Source of the DNA: Mycolicibacterium canariasense
GTDB lineage: Bacteria; Actinomycetota; Actinomycetes; Mycobacteriales; Mycobacteriaceae
NCBI RefSeq assembly: GCF_002101555.1
Contig: NZ_LQOL01000064.1
Coordinates: 1-64,000 of the forward strand
DNA: 64,000 nucleotides
Reading direction: 5' to 3'
Shown: piece after piece, positions 25,214-33,568 of the stretch
Layout: every line of letters begins with the position of its first letter
How positions within the stretch are numbered: the stretch's first letter is position 1
Made by a program: the position numbers and the translations under genes
Notes under the pieces: model-generated
What the model saw: only the letters and a program-made list of their open reading frames with translations
What the model was told of the DNA's origin: nothing
Database searches by the model: none

Positions 25214-26881
25214 TCAGCGGAAGCTGGCCTCCCGATCGACGGCGGCCGCCACCTCGGTGAGCAGGTCCAGCCGGATGGCCAGCCAGACGGTGAACTGGTT
25301 GTCGGGCAACCGGATGTCCAGGCCGATATCACGCGACACCCGATCGAGTTTGGCCAGCATGGTGTTGCGGTGCACGTTGAGCGCTCGCGCGGTGGCGTTG
25401 ACGTTGCCGCCGTTGGCGAGGTAGCCGGTGAGGAAGTCACGCAGGTCGGGTGTCGCGCGCAGGGGCCCGAGAATGTCGTTGACGAGGGCGCGGCTCTGCT
25501 CGGTTTCGGCGACCTCGGCCAGCACGGTGAAGCTGCGCAGATCCTGGTAGGACACGGCACCGGTGAGACCCAGCCGCCGTGCGATGCCGAGCGCGACGCG
25601 GGCCTCGCGATAGCTGGCGGACACCGCCTGGGCGCCCGACACCGGCCTGCTGTGGCACACCGCCACGGCCGCACCGCGGCGATGGCCCAGTTCGTCGGCC
25701 ATCGCCTCGGCGTAGTGCGCCATCTCCTGGTTCATCGCGGTGTCGGCCTCGGCGCGCAGCGACCGCACGACCACCAGGACGTCGCCGAGCACGGTGACAT
25801 ACGAGCGCACGGCGGGATCCGGCGCCACATTGGCGGCATACCGTGCCAGCCGGACCATGCTCGCGGTGGGATTGTCCACGCCCCGTGGAACGGTGCCGGG
25901 GGCGACGAAGACACCGAACCGCGAATCGATGTCGATGTCGTGGTACTCGGCGCGCGCCCGCATCTCGTGTGCGCTGGAGAAATGACCGTGCACCAGGGCC
26001 TGGATGAAGTCACCGCGGGCCCGTTCCTCGGCTTCGTCCACGCTGTGTTGTCGCAGCATCTCCGAGCCGATGATCGCGGTGGCTTGTTCGGTGACGACCA
26101 GGTGCCGCGCCAGATCGTGTGCGCCCGGCTCGGCGTTGCACACCACCACGACCCAGCCTTCGAACTCCTTGCCGAGTCGGATCGCCGTGGAGATGGCGGT
26201 CCAGACGGCGCCGTGCGGGTCGGCGATGTGTTCCACCCGGGTGTCGTGATGGGCGGACAGCCGGGCGGCGGCGGGCAGATCGACGGTCAGCTTGGGGACC
26301 AGGGCCTCGGCAAGCGCGGTGGCCACTTCTGCGGCGAGCCCGTTGTGTCCGACGACCTTGCCGCGGGCGTCCAGCGCGATCGCGGGATTGCGTGCCAGAT
26401 TGGACACCTCGCGGATCAGTATCTGCAGACCGGCGCCGCGGTGGAACAAGCTGGCCAACGAGGCGTGCACGTGCGTTGCGTAGCGCATGACGTGCACCTC
26501 TTGGCTCAGTGCCCGCTCGGCGAGCAGCCGGTTCAGCGCGGCGAATCCGACCGGGAAGGCCATCTCGATCACCACGAGTCCGCTCGGCGGTATCGGCGGG
26601 AAATCGGCGGGCGCCACGCCGTCGATCACCAGCGCCCGTGCGCCTCTGGCGGCCAGCGCGCCCAGGGTGGCGACCCCGGCCAACAGCGACTCAGGACGCG
26701 CGTACACCGCCACTGCGTCGAGTGGATCGGGACGCGCCATAACCTCTGAAAGTGGTAACAGCCAACGTAATTCGCGACCGAGGTGGTCGTCGCCCGCAAT
26801 CACCCGGGCGCCCGACATGAGCGACTCGTCGAGCAATCCGGCGACGGTCATCCGGTCTGCGGAACGCTGCTCTGATCCCAT
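25214..26881 (-). CDS. PucR-family transcriptional regulator
   Basis: 555 residues. The C-terminal helix-turn-helix of the PucR/CdaR type is clear: LTGYLANGGNVNATARALNVHRNTMLAKLDRVSRDIGLDI-like text at residues about 490-530. The N-terminal part resembles a purine-catabolism regulator sensor domain, with a GGDEF-like middle domain (about 320-440). PucR regulators usually activate catabolic operons for purines, amines or amino acids in response to a pathway metabolite. It is divergent from the GlcG-HDO operon. A dyad (26903-26935) sits just upstream of its ATG. Confidence 0.88.
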   Translation of the reverse strand: MGSEQRSADRMTVAGLLDESLMSGARVIAGDDHLGRELRWLLPLSEVMARPDPLDAVAVYARPESLLAGVATLGALAARGARALVIDGVAPADFPPIPPSGLVVIEMAFPVGFAALNRLLAERALSQEVHVMRYATHVHASLASLFHRGAGLQILIREVSNLARNPAIALDARGKVVGHNGLAAEVATALAEALVPKLTVDLPAAARLSAHHDTRVEHIADPHGAVWTAISTAIRLGKEFEGWVVVVCNAEPGAHDLARHLVVTEQATAIIGSEMLRQHSVDEAEERARGDFIQALVHGHFSSAHEMRARAEYHDIDIDSRFGVFVAPGTVPRGVDNPTASMVRLARYAANVAPDPAVRSYVTVLGDVLVVVRSLRAEADTAMNQEMAHYAEAMADELGHRRGAAVAVCHSRPVSGAQAVSASYREARVALGIARRLGLTGAVSYQDLRSFTVLAEVAETEQSRALVNDILGPLRATPDLRDFLTGYLANGGNVNATARALNVHRNTMLAKLDRVSRDIGLDIRLPDNQFTVWLAIRLDLLTEVAAAVDREASFR

Positions 26882-26902
26882 GTTCGACCTGCTCTTTGCG
26901 GT

Positions 26903-26935
26903 GTGGACGCCGGTGTCGGCGTCTCGACACTCCAC
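26903..26935. promoter_or_regulatory. Palindrome upstream of the pucR-type gene
   Basis: GTGTCG (26913-26918) and CGACAC (26925-26930) are perfect arms around a six-base centre, flanked by the outer pair GTGGA (26903-26907) and TCCAC (26931-26935). It lies 22-54 bases before the regulator start codon and may be an autoregulatory site. Confidence 0.4.
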
Positions 26936-27122
26936 GATCACACCGGCTTCGGCTCCCACCCTATGTGCAGATTGACCCGAATGGCGGCCAGAGTGCAGAC
27001 ATTGTGACCAGGGCGGGTGTCGATGTGTCCGAGTAGACATCTCATCAGGCGCACGGCCTGCGGATCAGCGGTTCCGGCCGGCGCCGACCATATCGGCACA
27101 ATTGCAAGGAGTCATGCTCGCC

Positions 27123-27572
27123 ATGCATCAGATCTATCGGATCACTCTCGACGACGCGCTGCCCTTACTGGCGGCCGGCCGGGCCAAGGCCGAGGAGATC
27201 GGGGTCAAGCAGACGCTCTGCATTTGCGATGACGGCGGGAATGTGATTGCCCTGCACCGCCTTCCGGGTGCCCGACTGACCGGCGTCGACATTTCCATCG
27301 CCAAGGCCTTCACCGCGGCAGGGCACGAGCGCGCCACCCACCTGTTCAACGAGGCGCCCGGTGGACCGGCGTTGCCCGGAAACGAAGCCTTCGGCATCAG
27401 TCACATGTTGCCCGGCAAGTTCGCGGTATTCGTCGGTGGTTTCCCTCTGGTGTACCGCGATCAGATCGTCGGCGGTATCGGCATCAGCGGTGGCAACGGC
27501 GCGCAGGACAAGGCGGTGGGGGCGGCCATCCTCGCCGAGTTCGAGGCGCTGACGGCGGCGATCGGCCGGTGA
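27123..27572 (+). CDS. GlcG/HbpS-family haem-binding-like protein (DUF336)
   Basis: 149 residues. The pattern CICDDGGNVIALHRLPGA, then SIAKAFTAAGHERAT and GGIGISGGNGAQDKAVGAA is typical of the GlcG/HbpS/PduO-C family, small proteins that can bind haem or cobalamin and are often found in catabolic operons without a defined reaction. I chose the ATG 11 bases after AAGGAG; the ATG at 27114 is too close to that site. First gene of the island's rightward genes, divergent from PucR. Confidence 0.82.
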   Translation: MHQIYRITLDDALPLLAAGRAKAEEIGVKQTLCICDDGGNVIALHRLPGARLTGVDISIAKAFTAAGHERATHLFNEAPGGPALPGNEAFGISHMLPGKFAVFVGGFPLVYRDQIVGGIGISGGNGAQDKAVGAAILAEFEALTAAIGR

Positions 27573-27751
27573 CGTGCTGTGCAGCATGGCCCATCGCGTC
27601 GAGCGATCGGGTGATGTTGTCCCTGTCGCGACATCGCCCTACTGGATAACGTCGTCGGTGCGCCGCGAATCTGCGGCAATGCATCGCGACGAGAAAACCG
27701 TTGACATGCAGTCGCTTTGGCAGATGAAACCGATCGAAAGGACCGAAGAGC

Positions 27752-28471
27752 ATGACCGAACTGTTGGACCGTACCGAGTTTCGCGCTGAGCTGGAGAACG
27801 CGATCAAGGGCCGCGAGGCCAAGAACGCGTCGTTCTCCAAGGCCTGGGCCGAGGGGCGGTTGCAGCGCCACCATTTCGCCCGGTGGGCCGAGAACCACTA
27901 CCACTATGTCGGACCCTTTGCCGACTACCTGGCCAACATCTACGCCAACACTCCCGACGAGTACACCGGCGCAAAAGATTTCACGCTGCAGAACATGTAC
28001 GAGGAGGAGCTGGCCGACATCCGGCACACCGATCTGCTGATCAAGTTCGGCGAGGCGTGCGGCACCACCAAGGACCGGATCGAGGATCCGAATAACATGA
28101 ACGCCATCACCCGTGGTCTGCAGTCATGGTGTTACGCGGTGTCGCAACGCGAGCACTTCGTCGTCGCGACCGCAGCGCTGGTGGTCGGGCTGGAATCACA
28201 GGTGCCCAGTATCTACACGAAGCAGATCGTGCCGCTGCGTGAGGTGTACAAGTTCACCGAGGACGAGATCGAGTTCTTCGACCTGCACATCACCTCCGAC
28301 GTGGTGCACGGCGAGCGCGGCTACCAGATCGTGCTCGATCACGCCGACACCCCGCAGCTGCAGCAACGCTGCCTGCAGATGGTGCGATGGGGCGCCGAGA
28401 TGCGCTTCTCCTACACCAAGGGGCTGTACGACACCTATGTCGCGCCCGAGTTGGAGCCGGCCGGCATCTGA
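27752..28471 (+). CDS. Haem-oxygenase-like diiron oxidase (HDO; CADD/PqqC-like fold)
   Basis: 239 residues, all-helical TenA/PqqC-like fold. The diiron ligand set known from CADD-type HDO enzymes is complete and correctly spaced: Glu85-x6-His92 (EELADIRH), Glu148 (GLES), and His179-x3-Asp183-x2-His186 (HITSDVVH). HDOs use O2 on amines, amino acids and fatty acids: N-oxygenation (SznF, RohS), C-C or C-N cleavage (BesC, UndA). Here it is the only recognisable oxygenase beside a Rieske ferredoxin, a ferredoxin reductase and an aldehyde dehydrogenase, so those are its probable electron donors and follow-up enzyme. The substrate is unknown. A TTGACA (27701) upstream may mark its own promoter. A hairpin separates it from the Rieske gene. 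Confidence 0.88.
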   Translation: MTELLDRTEFRAELENAIKGREAKNASFSKAWAEGRLQRHHFARWAENHYHYVGPFADYLANIYANTPDEYTGAKDFTLQNMYEEELADIRHTDLLIKFGEACGTTKDRIEDPNNMNAITRGLQSWCYAVSQREHFVVATAALVVGLESQVPSIYTKQIVPLREVYKFTEDEIEFFDLHITSDVVHGERGYQIVLDHADTPQLQQRCLQMVRWGAEMRFSYTKGLYDTYVAPELEPAGI

Positions 28472-28477
28472 GTGGAC

Positions 28478-28518
28478 TCGGCGCGCTCGCGTCCGCCCGG
28501 TGAACGGGAGCGCGCCGA
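28478..28518 (+). repeat. Intercistronic hairpin between HDO and Rieske genes
   Basis: TCGGCGCGCTC (28478-28488) pairs perfectly with GAGCGCGCCGA (28508-28518), loop 19 bases, between the HDO stop (28471) and the Rieske start (28540). It could stabilise the HDO message or partly terminate transcription, giving more HDO than redox partners. Confidence 0.75.
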
Positions 28519-28539
28519 CATCGCGAGAAAGGGGAGCGT

Positions 28540-28884
28540 ATGTGGATCGCGGTGGCCACCACCAAGGATCTGGAGCGGCGGCGCAAGCTGCGCGTCGAGG
28601 TCGACGGCCTTGCCATTGCGCTGTTCCAGGCCGGAGGCCGGGTGTACGCACTCGCGGATCTCTGTGTGCACCAAGACCGTTCGCTGTTCAAGGGCACCCT
28701 GTTGCACGGCAAGGTGATCTGTCCGGGACATCAGTGGCAGTTCGACCTGGAAACCGGCTACGAGGCCGACCAGGACCGCTGCCAACCGAATTATCCGGTG
28801 CGGGTACAGGACGACACCGTCTATGTCGACACGGCAGCGGTCCGGCATGCACCGGTGGGCCGCGAGGAAGGCGCGAACGCATGA
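28540..28884 (+). CDS. Rieske [2Fe-2S] ferredoxin (first copy)
   Basis: 114 residues. The complete Rieske cluster motif is present: Cys42-Val-His44 and Cys61-Pro-Gly-His64. Small soluble Rieske ferredoxins shuttle electrons from a flavin reductase to an oxygenase. Strong GGGGAG Shine-Dalgarno before the ATG; ATGA overlap with the reductase gene that follows, so the two are co-translated. No Rieske oxygenase alpha subunit is nearby, which points to the HDO as partner. Confidence 0.9.
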   Translation: MWIAVATTKDLERRRKLRVEVDGLAIALFQAGGRVYALADLCVHQDRSLFKGTLLHGKVICPGHQWQFDLETGYEADQDRCQPNYPVRVQDDTVYVDTAAVRHAPVGREEGANA

Positions 28885-30122
28885 CGGTACAGAACATCGT
28901 CACCGTCGGCGCGGGCCAGGCAGCGGCGGTGGCGGCCAGGAACCTGCGCAGGCAGGGCTACGACGGCAGGATCAGGCTCATCGGGGATGAGCCGCACCTG
29001 CCCTATCAGCGACCACCGCTGTCGAAGGAGTTCCTCGCCGGAGCCGATACCGAGGATTCGTTGTGGATCCTGCCGCCGACCTGGGTGACCGACCACGACG
29101 TCGACATCGTCACCGGGACCACCGTTGTGCGGGTGGACGCGATGTCACGCAGGGTCGAGCTGGAGGGCGGCGCGGCGGTGCAGGCCGACGCGGTGCTCTT
29201 CGCCACGGGCGGCGCGCCGCGCACCCTGGCGGTACCCGGGCCACGCCCCGAGCTGGTGCACTATCTACGCACGCTCGACGACGCGCGGCGGCTGGCGTCG
29301 GCACTGCGACCCGGACGCCGGTTGGCGATCGTCGGTGCGGGTTTCATCGGCCTGGAGCTTGCCGCCACCGCGACAGCCCTCGGCGTCGACGTCACGGTGT
29401 TGGAGTCGGTGCCTGTCCCGTTGGCCCGGGTGCTGGGTCCGGCGATGGCCGCGGCTGTCTGCCGGCTCCATCGCGAGGCTGGGGTGGACCTGCGAACCGG
29501 AATGCGGATCAACGGTATTCGCACCACCAGTGCGGGCGTGCTCATCGATGTCGACGGATCAGGACCGGTCGAGGCAGACGCCGTGGTGATCGGGATCGGG
29601 ATCACGCCCAACACCGCCGTCGCCGAGGCGTCCGGCCTGCACACCGACGATGGCATCGTGGTGGACGCAGCGGGGCGCACCGCGGTCAGCAACATCTTCG
29701 CGGCCGGTGACGTGGCGCGGCGCTACTCACCCCGCGCGGGCCGCCACATTCGTCCCGAGCACTTCGACAATGCCAGCCGGCAGGGGGTGGCCGTGGCCAA
29801 CACGATGCTCGGCCGCGACACGATCTCCGACGACGCCCCGTGGTTCTGGTCGGATCAGTACGGTCGGAACCTGCAATTCGTGGGGGCCGCCACCGGCGAC
29901 CCCGTCGTCAGGGGCGACGTGGACGCAGGCGAGTTCACCGGCTTCTATCTGGAGGGCACCACCGTCCGCGGCGCCTTTGCCATGGATTGCGGTGCGGACA
30001 TCACGGCGGCCCGGGAACTGTTGGATCGCGCCGTCGACGTCGATGCGCTGCTCGACGAGGGCACCGATCTGTGGGATCTGGTCTACGCCGATATCGACGA
30101 AGAAGCGCAGGTGACCCGATGA
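28881..30122 (+). CDS. FAD-dependent NAD(P)H-ferredoxin reductase
   Basis: 413 residues, of the BphA4/ThcD/putidaredoxin-reductase type. FAD-binding VGAGQAAAVAA at the N-terminus, PYQRPPLSKEFL (the family's conserved PPLSK box), NAD-binding IVGAGFIGLE near residues 150-160, and the second FAD motif NIFAAGDVA near 275. It would pass electrons from NAD(P)H to the adjacent Rieske ferredoxin. ATGA overlaps on both sides. Confidence 0.92.
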   Translation: MTVQNIVTVGAGQAAAVAARNLRRQGYDGRIRLIGDEPHLPYQRPPLSKEFLAGADTEDSLWILPPTWVTDHDVDIVTGTTVVRVDAMSRRVELEGGAAVQADAVLFATGGAPRTLAVPGPRPELVHYLRTLDDARRLASALRPGRRLAIVGAGFIGLELAATATALGVDVTVLESVPVPLARVLGPAMAAAVCRLHREAGVDLRTGMRINGIRTTSAGVLIDVDGSGPVEADAVVIGIGITPNTAVAEASGLHTDDGIVVDAAGRTAVSNIFAAGDVARRYSPRAGRHIRPEHFDNASRQGVAVANTMLGRDTISDDAPWFWSDQYGRNLQFVGAATGDPVVRGDVDAGEFTGFYLEGTTVRGAFAMDCGADITAARELLDRAVDVDALLDEGTDLWDLVYADIDEEAQVTR

Positions 30123-31564
30123 TCGACGGTCTGAACCTGATCGGCGGGTCGTGGGTGCCGGCCCGGTCCGGCGAGACCTTCGTGCGGGCCAATCCCGCCG
30201 ACCCCACCGACCTCGTCGGCAGTTTCCCCGCTTCGCGGCCCGAGGATGTCGCCGACGCCGTCGACGGATTGGCGAAGGCGGCGCCGGAGTGGGCGGCGAC
30301 GGCACCCGAGCGCCGGGCGGCGATCCTGGAAGCCGCTGCCGCGCAATTGGAATCGAGGCGGGCAGAGCTGATCGCCGAACTGGTCCGGGAAGAGGGTAAG
30401 ACCCTCGCCGAGGCCACCACCGAGGTCAGCCGCACGCCGGCCAACCTGCGGTTCTACGCTGCCGAGGCGACCCGATCCGGAGGCGTGACATTGCCGTCCG
30501 CGGGTGACACCCTGGTGTACACGGTCCGTGAGCCGGTCGGCATCATCGCCGCGATCACGCCGTGGAACTTCCCGATGAACATCCCGTCCCGCAAACTCGG
30601 GCCGGCGTTGGCGGTCGGCAACCCGGTGCTGTTCAAGCCCTCTGAGCTCACCCCGCTGATGGGTCAGCGTCTGGTCGAGGCGTTGTTGGACGGTGGGTTG
30701 CCCCCGACGGCCATCGCGCTGGTGCACGGTGACGGCCGGGCCGGGGCGGCGGTGGTCGCCGACGAACGCGTCGCGGCGGTCACGTTCACCGGTTCCACCG
30801 AGGTGGGCCGTGCGATCCACGGCCGGATGGGGCCGCACCGGCGCGTGCAGTTGGAGATGGGTGGCAAGAATGCGGTGCTGGTCGCCGACGACGCCGACCT
30901 CGACCGCGCGGCGGCGCTGATCGTCAAGGGCGCCTTCGGATTGTCGGGCCAGGCCTGCACCGGCACCAGCAGGGTGGTTGTCACCGACACCATCCACGAC
31001 GCGCTGGTCGAGCGGGTCATCAAGCGCACCAAGGCATTGCGGGTGGGCCCCGGTGGGACCCCGGGAGTCGACATGGGAGCGCTGGCCAGTGCGCAACAAC
31101 TGGAGAAGTTCATGCACTACGTCGCCGCCGGGGTCGGCGACGGGGCGACACTGCGGTACGGCGGTACCACGGTCGAGGTGGCCGGTCACCCGGGCGGATA
31201 CTTCGTGACGCCCGCGGTGTTCACCGGCGCCGAACCCGGGATGCGCATCGTCACCGACGAGGTGTTCGGTCCGCTGATCGCCTTCCAACGCTCGGGTTCC
31301 CTTTCCGAGGCGATCGATCTGGTCAATGCCACCGATTTCGGGCTGTCCGCTGCCATCGTCACCGGCGATCTGGCGACCGCCCGGTTGTTCGCGCGCCGGG
31401 TGCGGACCGGGCTGGTCAAGATCAACCAGCCCACCACCGGCATGGCGATGAACGCCCCGTTCGGCGGTTACAAGGCGTCGTCGTCGGCGACGTTCAAGGA
31501 ACAGGCCGGCGCCTCGATGATGGAGTTCTACCTCGCCGAGAAGACCGTCTACGTGGACGCCTGA
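30119..31564 (+). CDS. NAD(P)-dependent aldehyde dehydrogenase
   Basis: 481 residues. The catalytic cysteine is in GQACTGTSR, the general-base glutamate in LEMGGKNAVLV, and the cofactor loop is FTGSTEVGR. The overall look is close to alpha-ketoglutarate-semialdehyde or aromatic-aldehyde dehydrogenases (ITPWNFPMNIPSRKLGPAL). It would oxidise the aldehyde released by an oxidative C-N or C-C cleavage. ATGA overlap with the ferredoxin reductase. Confidence 0.92.
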   Translation: MIDGLNLIGGSWVPARSGETFVRANPADPTDLVGSFPASRPEDVADAVDGLAKAAPEWAATAPERRAAILEAAAAQLESRRAELIAELVREEGKTLAEATTEVSRTPANLRFYAAEATRSGGVTLPSAGDTLVYTVREPVGIIAAITPWNFPMNIPSRKLGPALAVGNPVLFKPSELTPLMGQRLVEALLDGGLPPTAIALVHGDGRAGAAVVADERVAAVTFTGSTEVGRAIHGRMGPHRRVQLEMGGKNAVLVADDADLDRAAALIVKGAFGLSGQACTGTSRVVVTDTIHDALVERVIKRTKALRVGPGGTPGVDMGALASAQQLEKFMHYVAAGVGDGATLRYGGTTVEVAGHPGGYFVTPAVFTGAEPGMRIVTDEVFGPLIAFQRSGSLSEAIDLVNATDFGLSAAIVTGDLATARLFARRVRTGLVKINQPTTGMAMNAPFGGYKASSSATFKEQAGASMMEFYLAEKTVYVDA

Positions 31565-31591
31565 TACACGAGATGACCTACACGAGATGAC
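31565..31591 (+). repeat. Direct repeat TACACGAGATGAC before the second Rieske gene
   Basis: Two 13-base copies (31565-31577 and 31579-31591) one base apart, in the gap after the aldehyde dehydrogenase. The duplication creates spare ATG codons, leaving the Rieske start somewhat ambiguous. Confidence 0.9.
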
Positions 31592-31613
31592 GACAGAGAC
31601 ACGGAGTGCAGCA

Positions 31614-31970
31614 ATGGAATTCGTACGTGTGGCCCGGTCGGGTCAGGTGCCCGAGGGGATCGTGCGCCGGTTCTACGCCGGGGAGTACGAGTTCGCCGTG
31701 GCCCGGCTGAACGGCCGGGCGTACGCGACGTCGAACTACTGCAGCCACCTGGATTGCCTGCTGTCGTCGGGCAAGTTGCGCGACGACGGCATCGGCTGCT
31801 CCTGTCACGGAAGTGCCTTCGACCTGGAGACCGGTGAGCCGATCAGCCCGCCGGCCACCGTGCCGATCAAGACCTACCCGTGCCAGGAACGTGACGGCGA
31901 GATCTTCGTCGGCGTCGAGCCCGGAGAGCTGCCGGCCGGGCCCACCCGGCGAGCCCGCCGGGGCGCCTGA
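31614..31970 (+). CDS. Rieske [2Fe-2S] ferredoxin (second copy)
   Basis: 118 residues. Rieske ligands Cys43-Ser-His45 and Cys62-x2-His65 (CSCH) are present; an extra cysteine sits inside the second box. It is only distantly similar to the first copy, so it is probably not a recent duplicate. I chose the ATG giving MEFVRVARSG because CGGAG lies upstream; an ATG at 31587 is possible. Its stop overlaps the GGT start. Two different Rieske ferredoxins in one operon suggest two electron-transfer partners. Confidence 0.87.
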   Translation: MEFVRVARSGQVPEGIVRRFYAGEYEFAVARLNGRAYATSNYCSHLDCLLSSGKLRDDGIGCSCHGSAFDLETGEPISPPATVPIKTYPCQERDGEIFVGVEPGELPAGPTRRARRGA

Positions 31971-33568
31971 TGAGCACGGTTCAGCGGCCGCCGACTCTTT
32001 CGGCGGGTGCGATGGTGAGCAGCAGCCATCCCGCCGCCAGTCTGGCCGGGGCACGGGTGCTGGCCGACGGTGGTAATGCCGTCGATGCGACGCTGGCCAT
32101 GGCTGCGATGACCTGGCTGCTGCTGCCCGGGCAGTGCGGTATCGGAGGCGATGCCTTTGCCGTCGTGCGGGAACCCGACGGGCGGGTCTGGACGGTCAAC
32201 GGTTCCGGCTTCGGACCGGACGGCGGAACGACGGAGTTCTATGCCGCACAAGGATTTTCACGCATACCGTTGGACGGTCCGCTGGCCGTCGCGGTACCTG
32301 GTGCACCCGCGGCGCTGGCCGCACTGCACGGCGGCGGGGCCAGCAGGTCACTGCCGGAGCTCTGGGAGCGGGTCGCTCACATCGCCGAGAACGGCATACC
32401 CTGTTCGGCGCGCACCGCAGGTGACGTCGCCGCGGCCGCGAACGCGGTTGCCGCCGATCCTGGGCTGTCGGCGATCTACGCACCCCACGGCCGGCCGGCG
32501 CCCGTCGGTCGGCGACTGGCGCAGCCCGAGCTGGCTGCCTCCATTCGGGCCTTGGCGCGCGATCCGGCGAGTTTCTATACCGGTGAGTTCGCCCGGCGCG
32601 CGGTCGAGGCCCTGCGCGCCGGCGGTGCGCCGTTCAGCGGTGACGAATGGGCCGCGGGGGCCGAAATGACGGCCGAACCTGCAGTCACCGGCCGCTACGC
32701 CGGAGCGACGCTGCACCAGACACCGCTGCCCACCCCCGGGTGGATGGTGTTACAGCAGGCGGCCCTGTGCGATGGCGTGGTCGGGTCCTCCGGCTGGCTC
32801 GCGGCCGAGGCGATCGACCGGATGGCCAGGGCGGCCAGGCTGTCCTTCGCCGATCGTCTCGCACTGTGCGGCAGCGATAACAGCGGCGCCGAACTCGTTC
32901 TGGCCGCGGATCGCCTCGATGTCCAACGCCGTGATCTCGACGCGCGTGCCGAGCAGCGCGGTCCCTTCACGGTGGCCGCCGGCGACACCACATCGACGGT
33001 GGCGGTGGACGCCGACGGGCGTGCGGTCAGCTTCATCCATTCGCTGGCTTTCACCTTCGGTGCCAAGTTCACCGTGCCCGGTACCGGCGTGGTGCTGAAC
33101 AACCGGCTGGGGCGGGGAGCGTATCTGCAGGCCGGGCATCCGAACATGGTGCAACCGCGGCGCAAACCCCTGCACACCCTGAATGCCTGGATCGTCACCG
33201 ATGACGCGGGTGCGCTGCGGCATGTCGGGAACACCCCTGGCGGAGACGGCCAGGTGCAGTGGAACATGCAACTGCTCTCGCATCTGCTCGACCACGGGCT
33301 GGACCCGGCCGAGGCCGTGGCAGCACCGCGATTCACCGTGTTCCCGGGTTCGGACGCCGATGTGCTGGGAGCGCCGGACGAATTGCGGGTCGAGGCCGGG
33401 GTGCCCGCCGCGGTCCGGGCCGAACTGGCGGAGCTGGGGCACCGGGTCGTGGTCCAGCCGGAATGGGGTGGGGGCGGCAGCGCGCAGGTGATCTCGGTCG
33501 ATGACCGGGGTCTGTTGAGTGCCGCAGCCGATCCGCGTCAGGAAGGAGTGGCGATCGGTGTCGACTGA
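31970..33568 (+). CDS. Gamma-glutamyltransferase-like Ntn hydrolase
   Basis: 532 residues, the usual GGT length. Ntn-hydrolase self-cleavage should occur before Thr340 in GDTTSTVAVDADG, giving the N-terminal nucleophile of the small subunit; the glycine-rich region near the C-terminus (NTPGGDGQVQWNMQ) matches the family. No signal peptide is seen, so it probably works in the cytoplasm, unlike periplasmic glutathione-degrading GGT. In this operon it could hydrolyse a gamma-glutamylamide or another amide intermediate. Confidence 0.88.
   Translation: MSTVQRPPTLSAGAMVSSSHPAASLAGARVLADGGNAVDATLAMAAMTWLLLPGQCGIGGDAFAVVREPDGRVWTVNGSGFGPDGGTTEFYAAQGFSRIPLDGPLAVAVPGAPAALAALHGGGASRSLPELWERVAHIAENGIPCSARTAGDVAAAANAVAADPGLSAIYAPHGRPAPVGRRLAQPELAASIRALARDPASFYTGEFARRAVEALRAGGAPFSGDEWAAGAEMTAEPAVTGRYAGATLHQTPLPTPGWMVLQQAALCDGVVGSSGWLAAEAIDRMARAARLSFADRLALCGSDNSGAELVLAADRLDVQRRDLDARAEQRGPFTVAAGDTTSTVAVDADGRAVSFIHSLAFTFGAKFTVPGTGVVLNNRLGRGAYLQAGHPNMVQPRRKPLHTLNAWIVTDDAGALRHVGNTPGGDGQVQWNMQLLSHLLDHGLDPAEAVAAPRFTVFPGSDADVLGAPDELRVEAGVPAAVRAELAELGHRVVVQPEWGGGGSAQVISVDDRGLLSAAADPRQEGVAIGVD

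Noticed and set aside
27752..28471. Calling the gene pqqC or tenA
   Set aside because: The fold is shared, but the full diiron ligand set and the redox-partner context fit the HDO class; no PQQ or thiamine genes are near.
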